A stretch of 64,000 nucleotides of DNA, taken from Sphingobacteriales bacterium (GTDB lineage: Bacteria; Bacteroidota; Bacteroidia; Chitinophagales; Chitinophagaceae). Below the pieces are notes generated by a model. That model saw nothing but the letters and a program-made list of their open reading frames with translations. It did no database searches and was not told where the DNA came from. Made by a program: the position numbers and the translations under genes. This document shows positions 55,680 to 62,404 of this stretch, piece by piece; position 1 is the stretch's first letter; each line of letters starts with the position of its first letter. The DNA is taken from the NCBI GenBank assembly GCA_012270485.1, contig JAAXIF010000020.1, positions 12,501 to 76,500 of the forward strand. The letters are read 5' to 3'.

Positions 55680-55859
55680 ATGGGCATTCTAAAACAAATG
55701 GCAGAATATCTTTATTTAAGAAAAAAAGATCCCAATGAGCCACGCACACAGTGGATGAAATACATGCATGGCATGAACAGAATATCCCTGATTATGTTCA
55801 TCATTGCAATTCTGATCATCATTTTCAAATTAGTAATCTTGCCTTTATTCAAAGGGTAA
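55680..55859 (+). CDS. Small single-pass membrane protein (59 aa; possibly DUF6728)
   Basis: A 59-codon gene below the usual size limit. The N-terminal half is amphipathic and charged (MAEYLYLRKKDPNEPRTQWM); residues about 35-55 form one membrane helix (ISLIMFIIAILIIIFKLVIL). TATTTTTG at about 55658-55665 is a good -7 box, giving a short leader. It resembles small Bacteroidota proteins named DUF6728, from memory only. Its stop abuts the lpxB stop (convergent). Confidence 0.75.
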   Translation: MGILKQMAEYLYLRKKDPNEPRTQWMKYMHGMNRISLIMFIIAILIIIFKLVILPLFKG

Positions 55860-57062
55860 TTATTGTACTAATTCAATAATCTTTTTTGCAGCTTGTTCAG
55901 ATGCATTGCCACCTTCTGTAAGCAGATGAGTAAGCGTTGAATAATCAGCCAGTATTTTTTGCCGATGTGATGGATTGTTGAGAATGAGTGCTAATTCCGT
56001 CACCAAATTTTCTGTGGTGAGCTCCTGTTGAATCAATTCTTTTACCACCTGTTTATCCATAATTAGATTAACAAGTGAAATGTATTTGATGTTGATCAAT
56101 CGTTTGGCGATTTGATAACTGATACTATTTCCTTTGTAACAAACCACTTCCGGTACACCAAATAATGCTGTTTCAAGCGTAGCAGTCCCGCTGGTTACCA
56201 GTGCAGCATCAGCTTTCATCAGTAGATCATAGGTTTGATTACGAACGCTGGTTACATTGGTTGCAGTATCTAAGAAAGGAGTATAAAATTCATCTTCCAA
56301 TCCGGGTGCTTTCGCCACAATGAATGTGTATTCAGGAAAATGTGAAGCCACACTTAACATGATGGGTAGCTTTTTGGCAATTTCTTGCTTTCGGCTACCG
56401 GGTAGGAGTGCGATGATGTTAGTTGGTAGTTGATAGTTGACAGTTGACAGTGTTGTTGAAATCTCTGTATTCTCTCCTGTCAACAGTAAACTATCATCTG
56501 TCAACTTTTCTTCCCCCCCTGTCAACCGTAAACTATCAACTGTCAACTTTTTCTTCCTCTCCACCACTTCCACCAAAGGATGTCCAACATATTCAACTTC
56601 CCAGTTCCATTTGGTTTTATAATAATTTTTTTCAAAAGGGAGAATACAAAGCAATAGATCGATGCATTTTTTCATTTGTTTTACCCTGTTTTCCTTCCAT
56701 GCCCATACTTGTGGAGAGATATAATAAACCACTTTATAGCCCTGTTTGTGCGCCCATTCAGCAATTCTTAAATTAAAACCGGGATAATCGATCAATACCA
56801 ATGCATCGGGCTGATACGCTGCTATATCCTCTTTGCAAAATTTGATATTGCGTAAAATGGTAGGCAGATTTTTGATCACTTCCACAAAACCCATGAAGGC
56901 TAAGTCTTTATAATGCTTCACCAAAGTGGCTCCGGCGGCAGCCATTAAATCACCACCCCAGCATCGAATATCTGCGTTCGCGTCTTCTTTTTGTAACTCC
57001 TTAATAAGGTTACTGCCATGTAAATCGCCACTGGCTTCACCGGATATGAGGTAGTATTTCAT
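55860..57062 (-). CDS. lpxB: Lipid-A-disaccharide synthase with a repeat-derived insertion
   Basis: 400 aa from ATG 57062. LpxB motifs: YYLISGEASGDLHGSNLI, PQVWAWKENRVKQMKK, EYVGHPLVEVV, LLPGSRKQEI and SGTATLETALFGVPEVV. It joins UDP-diacylglucosamine and lipid X in lipid A synthesis. Between GHPLVE and LLPGSR lie 53 residues, where E. coli has about 27; the extra part contains a 14-residue duplication (KLTVDSLRLTGGEE, KLTDDSLLLTGENT) encoded by the heptamer array at 56419-56553. The insertion lies near the junction of the two Rossmann lobes. All catalytic motifs seem intact. Confidence 0.95.
   Translation of the reverse strand: MKYYLISGEASGDLHGSNLIKELQKEDANADIRCWGGDLMAAAGATLVKHYKDLAFMGFVEVIKNLPTILRNIKFCKEDIAAYQPDALVLIDYPGFNLRIAEWAHKQGYKVVYYISPQVWAWKENRVKQMKKCIDLLLCILPFEKNYYKTKWNWEVEYVGHPLVEVVERKKKLTVDSLRLTGGEEKLTDDSLLLTGENTEISTTLSTVNYQLPTNIIALLPGSRKQEIAKKLPIMLSVASHFPEYTFIVAKAPGLEDEFYTPFLDTATNVTSVRNQTYDLLMKADAALVTSGTATLETALFGVPEVVCYKGNSISYQIAKRLINIKYISLVNLIMDKQVVKELIQQELTTENLVTELALILNNPSHRQKILADYSTLTHLLTEGGNASEQAAKKIIELVQ
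56419..56553. repeat. Heptamer array inside the lpxB coding sequence
   Basis: Left part TTAGTTG, GTAGTTG, ATAGTTG, ACAGTTG (56419-56446); right part CTGTCAA, CAGTAAA, CTATCAT, CTGTCAA ... CTGTCAA, CCGTAAA, CTATCAA, CTGTCAA in strict 7-nt register from 56477 to 56546. The two parts are mutually complementary. The frame of lpxB stays open through all of it. Confidence 0.85.
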
Positions 57063-57063
57063 G

Positions 57064-57144
57064 TGATTTGTCAATTGTCAATTGTGAGTTGTGAATCGGA
57101 TAATCATATAAAACATTATTGACCATTGACCATTCACCATTCAC
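57064..57144. repeat. Heptamer inverted repeat upstream of lpxB
   Basis: TGATTTG, TCAATTG, TCAATTG, TGAGTTG, TGAATCG from 57064, and TATTGAC, CATTGAC, CATTCAC, CATTCAC from 57117. The arms are partly complementary. It begins 1 nt before the lpxB start codon and so would lie in its leader. Confidence 0.8.
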
Positions 57145-57192
57145 GCACACAAAATACATTCCCCTGAGGCATTCTGACAATTTTTTTAGAAT

Positions 57193-57237
57193 AACTAAAA
57201 AAATAGTTGTAAAACTAAAAAATTAGTTTTAGGTTTG
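57193..57237 (+). promoter_or_regulatory. blaI promoter with twin BlaI-type operators
   Basis: Two dyads, AACTAAAAAAATAGTT (57193-57208) and AACTAAAAAATTAGTT (57213-57228), are exactly 20 bp apart, two helical turns. They overlap the -33 TTG (57207-57209) and abut the -7 box TAGGTTTG (57230-57237), spaced by 20 nt. Bound repressor would block RNA polymerase, the usual BlaI/MecI autoregulation. Confidence 0.7.
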
Positions 57238-57259
57238 TTTTGTCATTAAAAATTACCCC

Positions 57260-57622
57260 ATGAAACCATTGACAAAAGCGGAAGAGCAGATCATGCAAAG
57301 CATTTGGAAACTGGAAGAAGCATTCCTGAAGGATATTTTGGAGCTGCAGCCCGAACCCAAGCCCCATTCGAACACGGTGGCTACCATCTTAAAAATACTG
57401 GTAGAGAAAGGTTTTGTTGGCATCATTCCTGTTGGACGTATGCACCGTTACTATCCATTGGTATCAAAAGAGGAGTATTCATCGAGCACGATACGAACAT
57501 TGGTGGAAGGCTATTTTGAAGGTTCTTTTAGTGAAGCGGTATCCTTTATGGTAAAGCAAAAAGATATTAGTATTCGTGAATTGGAAATGCTTTTGCAAGA
57601 AATTAAAAACGCTAAAAAGTAA
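57260..57622 (+). CDS. BlaI/MecI-family transcriptional repressor
   Basis: 120 aa. A winged helix (LTKAEEQIMQSIWKLEEAFLKDI; HSNTVATILKILVEKGFV, quoted in part) precedes a dimerisation tail. The region where MecI/BlaI is cut by its protease partner (between Asn/Ser and Phe) reads AVSFMVKQK here. In known systems the membrane metalloprotease partner leads to cleavage of this repressor on antibiotic binding. It lies 3 nt before the M56 fusion gene and has operators in its own promoter, so the pair forms a self-contained switch. Confidence 0.95.
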   Translation: MKPLTKAEEQIMQSIWKLEEAFLKDILELQPEPKPHSNTVATILKILVEKGFVGIIPVGRMHRYYPLVSKEEYSSSTIRTLVEGYFEGSFSEAVSFMVKQKDISIRELEMLLQEIKNAKK

Positions 57623-57625
57623 TTT

Positions 57626-60136
57626 ATGCTGAGTACTGCATATTATTTTCTGCAAGTCTTATTGTGTAGCGCTATTATGATGGGCTATTATTGGATAGTG
57701 CTGCGTAATAAAAAATTTCATCAGTACAATCGCTTTTATTTATTGAGTGTAGCCCTATTATCATGGATCGTGCCCTTGATCAAAATTCAATGGACCAGTA
57801 GTTTTAGTGACAACGAGCGAGTGATTCGTTTTTTAACAGTAGTAGCAGATAATAACACAGAGTTAGAGTCTGTTGTGAAATCAAAGGGATTTCACTGGAG
57901 TACGGAAAGTTTATTATCCATTCTGTATGTTTCTGTAGGTGGATTTTTATTGATCACGATGCTACATGCATTGTATCGAATTTATCAGTTATTGAAAAAG
58001 AATCCATGCAGACAAATTGAAGACATATTTCTGATCATCACACAGGCAAAGGGGACGCCTTTTTCCTTCTTCCGATATATTTTCTGGAATGATGAGATCG
58101 ATATCCGAAGCGCATCGGGTAAGCAGATCCTGCAGCATGAACTCACACATGTACAGCAACGTCATTCGGTTGACAAAATGCTGATACAGTTGATACTTGT
58201 TGCAGGTTGGTTCAATCCTTTCTTTTGGTTATTGAGAAAGGAAATGGATATGATCCACGAATTCATTGCAGATAAGCGATCGGTACGTGATGGTGATACG
58301 GCGGCATTAGCGAAGATGTTGTTGACGGCAGTATATCCACAGCAACAATTTCCACTAACGCATCCATTCTTTTTTTCACCCATCAAAAGGAGGTTACAAA
58401 TGTTGACAAATCATAAAAACCCAAGATTCAGTTATCTACGCAGACTGGTAGCATTACCTCTGCTTGCAGTACTTATTGTTCTATTCGCCTTTAGAAGTAA
58501 ACAATCTAGGATCGATAAACCTATTTCAGTGGCATCGGTGGTTGAAAATGTAGTAGGTGATTTTAGAGCCCATGTTATTGGTGACCCCAAAAAGACTTTC
58601 TCTGCTATACCTTTTAAATCTTTTTTCTTCAATAAAACATATACTATCGTGATCAATCCGGGTCATGGGGGAGAAGACGTTGGAGCCAGAGGATATGATG
58701 GAACCAAGGAATCGGATTTGAGTCTTGCTTTTGCAAAGAAAATCAAGGAGTTAAATTCAAACCCGAATATTAAAGTGATATTGACAAGAGAGACCGATGT
58801 ATTTAACACGGTAGTTAAGGTAGCAGAAATAGCAGAACAATTTTCTCCCGATCTATTTATTTCTGTGCATGCGAACAATGCACCCCCTATAAAATCTCTA
58901 CATGGCAAAACAAAGGAAAACCCTTCAAAAGGAGCGGAATTGTATATTGCTTCAAAAGATAAGGCCTATGATTATGAAAATAATTATCAGTTCGCAAATA
59001 TGGTAGGCAATATGATGAGCAGTGTAGCTAATCCTTTTCTGGGTATCAAATCGCGTGAAAAAGGAGTATATGTTTTACAAAAATTGAAGTGCCCATCTGT
59101 CTTAATTGAAACTGGTTTTATTAGTAATAAAGAGGAACTGAAATTATTAAAAGATGAGTCTTATCAAAGTAAAATGGCTTTATCCATTTTACAGGGTGTT
59201 GAACAATTTTTAGCTACTAAAGAGAAGAATCAAAAAATAAAAGGTGATTTAGATCCGTTGAATAATGTAAATCCTCTTTTTGAATTTGGAGCTAGTAAAG
59301 TGGAAGTTCAAGAAGACAAAGCAGGAAATCTTCAATCACTAAAATTGGTGGACAACCCTTATCTCAAATTTCGGGATATTTATAAATCATCGGAAGGCTT
59401 ATTATTATTGCTAGATGGGAAAAGAATCAGCTATGATCAGTTTAATAGATTGAATTCTGATATGATACAAGAAATAACTGTGATTAAGGATCCTGTTTCG
59501 ATAAAAGCGTTAACAGATGAAGCGATAAAAAGTATCGTGCAAATAACGACTAAAAGTGCTGAGATACAAGAAAATGGATCACCGAATTATGTGATTACAA
59601 TTTCTCATACTAAACCAATTCATAATGTGGTAAAAGTATTGTATTTACATACTGATCCTCCAACTGTTGAAGGGTATGATTTAAAAGATCCTGCAAGCAG
59701 GAACGAATTTGCCAGAAAATTTGCAGGTGAGCAAGGAGTTGACAAACTTGTTAAGGATGCAGCAAATTATTATCCTTCAAAAGCTGAACCCCAAAATATA
59801 CAACCAAGTACATTACCAACACAGGTCGAACACCCAGCAGATTTTCCCGGGGGAGAAATAGGATGGCAGAAATATTTGCAAAAGAATATTAATTTAAATA
59901 TTCCCATTGAGAAAGGAGCACCTCCCGGTAAGTATGTTGTAAAAGTTACTTTTATTGTTCAGCCAAATGGTGTCATCAAAGATTTTAAAGTAAAAGAGGA
60001 CCCTGGCTTTGGTACAGCTGAAGAAGTGACAAGAATTTTTACAAAAGGTCCTAATTGGCGACCTGCTATCTATAAACAAAAGACAGTTGCTTCCTTTGTA
60101 GAAAGAAAAGTAACTTTTACGATATCAGAAGAGTGA
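57626..60136 (+). CDS. M56 metallopeptidase - amidase - plug - TonB fusion
   Basis: 836 aa. (1) Residues 1-290: BlaR1-type M56 domain with membrane helices at about 5-25, 35-52, 90-112, 272-290 and the zinc site HELTH (171-175) with downstream EFIADKRS. (2) About 335-515: N-acetylmuramoyl-L-alanine amidase (Amidase_3), with all ligands: His 347 (NPGHGGED), Glu 362 (TKESDL), His 415 (SVHANN), and catalytic Glu 495 (LIETGFISN). (3) About 545-642: a TonB-receptor plug-like segment (LLLLDGKRISYDQF; IVQITTKS). (4) About 738-835: TonB C-terminal domain (GGEIGWQKYLQKNI). Parts 2-4 should be periplasmic. BlaR1 normally has a penicillin-binding sensor in this place. Confidence 0.93.
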   Translation: MLSTAYYFLQVLLCSAIMMGYYWIVLRNKKFHQYNRFYLLSVALLSWIVPLIKIQWTSSFSDNERVIRFLTVVADNNTELESVVKSKGFHWSTESLLSILYVSVGGFLLITMLHALYRIYQLLKKNPCRQIEDIFLIITQAKGTPFSFFRYIFWNDEIDIRSASGKQILQHELTHVQQRHSVDKMLIQLILVAGWFNPFFWLLRKEMDMIHEFIADKRSVRDGDTAALAKMLLTAVYPQQQFPLTHPFFFSPIKRRLQMLTNHKNPRFSYLRRLVALPLLAVLIVLFAFRSKQSRIDKPISVASVVENVVGDFRAHVIGDPKKTFSAIPFKSFFFNKTYTIVINPGHGGEDVGARGYDGTKESDLSLAFAKKIKELNSNPNIKVILTRETDVFNTVVKVAEIAEQFSPDLFISVHANNAPPIKSLHGKTKENPSKGAELYIASKDKAYDYENNYQFANMVGNMMSSVANPFLGIKSREKGVYVLQKLKCPSVLIETGFISNKEELKLLKDESYQSKMALSILQGVEQFLATKEKNQKIKGDLDPLNNVNPLFEFGASKVEVQEDKAGNLQSLKLVDNPYLKFRDIYKSSEGLLLLLDGKRISYDQFNRLNSDMIQEITVIKDPVSIKALTDEAIKSIVQITTKSAEIQENGSPNYVITISHTKPIHNVVKVLYLHTDPPTVEGYDLKDPASRNEFARKFAGEQGVDKLVKDAANYYPSKAEPQNIQPSTLPTQVEHPADFPGGEIGWQKYLQKNINLNIPIEKGAPPGKYVVKVTFIVQPNGVIKDFKVKEDPGFGTAEEVTRIFTKGPNWRPAIYKQKTVASFVERKVTFTISEE

Positions 60137-60184
60137 ATAGTATGATTGTTTCACTGATATTAATAGATGGAATGATATGAATTG

Positions 60185-60229
60185 TTAGCTACAGATTCGT
60201 AGATTACTAATCTGCGAATCTGTGGCTAA
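60185..60229. repeat. 22-bp-arm hairpin between convergent genes
   Basis: Arms 60185-60206 and 60208-60229 around a single C; 20 of 22 positions are complementary and the other two are G-T pairs. The sequence reads as 8-mers (TACAGATT, CGTAGATT, ACTAATCT, GCGAATCT), so it resembles the heptamer family but with period 8. It probably stops transcription from one or both sides. Confidence 0.7.
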
Positions 60230-60232
60230 TAT

Positions 60233-60526
60233 TTATAATAACCACTTAATGGTTAAAGTAATCAATGCATAAATACAAGTAGCGATAAAAATGCCTCTTG
60301 CTGTTTGATCCTTTTGCTGGTTCACATAAATTGTAAACACAACAGCATTGGCGATCAATGCCAAGCTTATAATGGCTGTTAGCAATGAGGGCTGTACACG
60401 TAGTACATGCAAAAATTCTTGAAAACTAAAAAGCCTGAATTTAATCAGGTAATAACCAAAGAAGCCCAATACAGGTGCTAGAAAGCCTAATATGATTCCT
60501 AGTTTGAGATTGTCTTTTTTCAGCAT
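60233..60526 (-). CDS. Small three-helix membrane protein, unknown function
   Basis: 97 aa from ATG 60526 (MLKKDNLKLGIILGFLAPVLG). Three hydrophobic helices at about 8-28, 48-68 and 78-96. The start codon overlaps the surE stop in TGATG, so translation is probably coupled. In some Bacteroidota a small membrane protein follows surE and precedes lpxB; here lpxB lies 3.2 kb away beyond blaI-M56. No family name recognised. Confidence 0.8.
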   Translation of the reverse strand: MLKKDNLKLGIILGFLAPVLGFFGYYLIKFRLFSFQEFLHVLRVQPSLLTAIISLALIANAVVFTIYVNQQKDQTARGIFIATCIYALITLTIKWLL

Positions 60527-61317
60527 CAGAATTTCCATTTGGTTTCCAGTTGCTGCTTCAGTTGATAATTGGTCAAATCAAACTGAACAGGAACCACACT
60601 CACATAATTATTTTTCAAAGCCCACACATCGGTATCTTTTCCTTTATCAAAATTTACAAACTCTCCGGTGAGCCAATAATATTTCTTCCCATGTGGATCT
60701 TTTCTCTCATCAAACTCTTCCTGGTACTTGGCATATGCTTGTCTGCATATTTTGATACCCTTGATCAATTTTTCACTCACTGCAGGAATATTGACGTTGA
60801 GGCATAAATGTTTATCCAATGCTTTTCCACTCAAGAGTTTTTCAACAATAATACGTGCATATCTACCTGCTGCTGTGAAATCTGCATCAATACTCAGGTC
60901 TGTTAAACTAAAACCAATACTGGGAATACTTTCAATAGATGCTTCCAGTGCAGCAGACATGGTACCCGAATATATCACATTGATAGAATGGTTGGAACCA
61001 TGATTGATGCCACTGATACACAGATCCGGTTTACGGTGTAAAACCTTGTCTACAGCTATTTTCACACAATCTACCGGTGTGCCACTACAACTATAGGCTT
61101 CAATACCTTCAAATACATTCGACTTTTGTAAACGGAGCAATTGTCCGATCGTAATGGCATGTCCCATTCCACTTTGCGGCTTATCGGGTGCTACTACAAT
61201 AATTTTACCCAGACCTCTTACTGCATCTACCAAAGCACGAATACCAGGTGCGTTAATACCGTCATCATTGGTCACTAAAATGACGGGTTTGTTTTCTTTT
61301 TTAACTGATTTCGACAT
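60526..61317 (-). CDS. surE: 5'-nucleotidase SurE
   Basis: 263 aa from ATG 61317 (MSKSVKKENKPVILVTNDDG); the longer frame translates a GC-rich repeat and is rejected. Motifs: ILVTNDDGINAPGI with the metal-binding Asp pair, VVAPDKPQSGMGHAITIG, CSGTPVDCVKIA, ISGINHGSN, and YSGTMSAALEA. SurE is a metal-dependent nucleoside monophosphate phosphatase of stationary phase. It overlaps the small membrane protein gene downstream. Confidence 0.96.
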   Translation of the reverse strand: MSKSVKKENKPVILVTNDDGINAPGIRALVDAVRGLGKIIVVAPDKPQSGMGHAITIGQLLRLQKSNVFEGIEAYSCSGTPVDCVKIAVDKVLHRKPDLCISGINHGSNHSINVIYSGTMSAALEASIESIPSIGFSLTDLSIDADFTAAGRYARIIVEKLLSGKALDKHLCLNVNIPAVSEKLIKGIKICRQAYAKYQEEFDERKDPHGKKYYWLTGEFVNFDKGKDTDVWALKNNYVSVVPVQFDLTNYQLKQQLETKWKF

Positions 61318-61334
61318 ACACGCAAGATACGAAC

Positions 61335-61390
61335 CCTCCCCGACTTCGCTACCGCTCGTCACCCCTCCCTGGTAGGGAGGGGAAGGGGAG
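61335..61390. repeat. GC-rich hairpin repeat in the surE / repressor gap
   Basis: The inner stem CCCCTCCCT (61362-61370), loop GGT, AGGGAGGGG (61374-61382) is enclosed by CCTCCCC (61335-61341) and GGGGAGG-type sequence at 61385-61391. The region is much richer in GC than its neighbours and looks like a dispersed repeat. It lies in the surE leader, just before the divergent repressor promoter. Confidence 0.6.
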
Positions 61391-61404
61391 GCAGATAAAA
61401 TAAA

Positions 61405-61434
61405 TTTGGCAGAACTAAAAAATTTAGTATTTTG
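61405..61434 (+). promoter_or_regulatory. Promoter and operator-like dyad of the S24 repressor gene
   Basis: TTTG (61405-61408) and TATTTTG (61428-61434) are spaced by 19 nt, close to the -33/-7 consensus. Between them is the dyad ACTAAAAAATTTAGT (61414-61428), very like the BlaI-type operators at 57193-57228. It could be the S24 repressor's own site or a BlaI site. Confidence 0.5.
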
Positions 61435-61452
61435 CAACTAAATCAATTAGCT

Positions 61453-62208
61453 ATGTCAAACGCCGGAAAGAATTTAAGACACCTGCGCAAGCTACGTGGC
61501 TGGACGCAGGAGGAATTCGCCAATAAGCTTAAGATCAAAAGATCACTGGTAGGTGCGTATGAAGAAGAACGTGCTGAGCCTAGGCTGGAAGTGGTGAAAG
61601 AGATCTGTCATATTTTTAAGCTGAGTCTAGAAGATTTCTTGCTTAAAGATCTTACTGCTACCAAGGGAGGTGGTTCTTATCTCGAGAAGAGACGTCAGAT
61701 GAAAATGGTGGCAGAAGTAGCGGAAGTTCGTTTTGTGCCGGTTAAAGCGGCAGCAGGCTATTTGGCAGGCTATGCGGATCCTGAATTTGTGGATGAGTTG
61801 AATACCTTCACTTTACCCATGCTCGCTCCTGGACAATACCGTGCTTTTGAAATAGTAGGAGATAGTATGCTACCTACTCCGAGTGGAAGTGTGATCGTTG
61901 GAGAAAAAGTGGAAGACCTAGAAGATGTGAAAAACAGTAACACCTACGTGGTACTTTCCAGAAATGAAGGGGTCGTATATAAACGCATCATGAAAAATAA
62001 TAGGGTAAAAAATAAGATTACGCTAATCAGTGATAATCCACAGTATGAGCCCTACAATGTAAATTCAGAAGATGTGTTGGAAGTATGGAAAGCTGTCTAT
62101 ATTCTTCAAAAAGCCAATGCCGGTCCTCGATGGGACGTTAATCAATTGGCAGGTATGGTCAATAACTTACAGGAACAAGTGAGTACTTTGAAAAAGAAAC
62201 TGAATTAA
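61453..62208 (+). CDS. XRE-type helix-turn-helix repressor with S24 (LexA-like) peptidase domain
   Basis: 251 aa from ATG 61453. The N-terminal helix-turn-helix (about 5-62: LRHLRKLRGWTQEEFANKLK, IKRSLVGAYEEERAEP) is of the XRE/Cro type, not the LexA winged helix. The C-terminal S24 domain has Ser 138 (VGDSMLP) and Lys 177 (VVYKRI); a likely Ala-Gly self-cleavage site is at 101-102 (KAAAGYL). The tail is a short coiled coil. Such repressors are inactivated after DNA damage through RecA; here that is inferred. No phage genes are near. Confidence 0.92.
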   Translation: MSNAGKNLRHLRKLRGWTQEEFANKLKIKRSLVGAYEEERAEPRLEVVKEICHIFKLSLEDFLLKDLTATKGGGSYLEKRRQMKMVAEVAEVRFVPVKAAAGYLAGYADPEFVDELNTFTLPMLAPGQYRAFEIVGDSMLPTPSGSVIVGEKVEDLEDVKNSNTYVVLSRNEGVVYKRIMKNNRVKNKITLISDNPQYEPYNVNSEDVLEVWKAVYILQKANAGPRWDVNQLAGMVNNLQEQVSTLKKKLN

Positions 62209-62220
62209 AATAGCTTTCAA

Positions 62221-62329
62221 GAGGCTGTATCAAAAGTCCGATACAGCCTCTTTTTATTCGGGTACCTGATGGAGAAAGTTTTCATTTAGGCGATTCTCAA
62301 AGCCTTCTTTTTACTTTTGAGACTTCCTC
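62221..62329. mobile_element. MITE-like 109-bp repeat, copy 2
   Basis: Identical over 109 bp to 21319-21427, with the same imperfect 16-bp terminal inverted repeats and the same terminator hairpin at its start. It begins 12 nt after the stop codon of the S24 repressor gene and probably ends its transcript. No obvious target duplication. Confidence 0.7.
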
Positions 62330-62404
62330 TTTTCTTGTTCCGTCTGTACAATTTTAATGTCATCGCAATCTGATTCCGCTATTTTTGCGGCACTTTTTAT
62401 TTAC

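Noticed and set aside
56419..56553. The repeat in lpxB considered as a disruption making lpxB a pseudogene.
   Set aside because: The frame is open throughout and all LpxB motifs on both sides are present.
57626..60136. The M56-amidase protein considered as two genes fused by a lost stop or assembly error.
   Set aside because: The frame is uniform over 836 codons, the amidase has no own signal peptide or start signal, and the fourth M56 membrane helix leads directly into it.
61317..61437. SurE extended to a start at 61437.
   Set aside because: The added 40 residues translate the GC-rich hairpin and reach into the divergent promoter; family similarity begins after ATG 61317.
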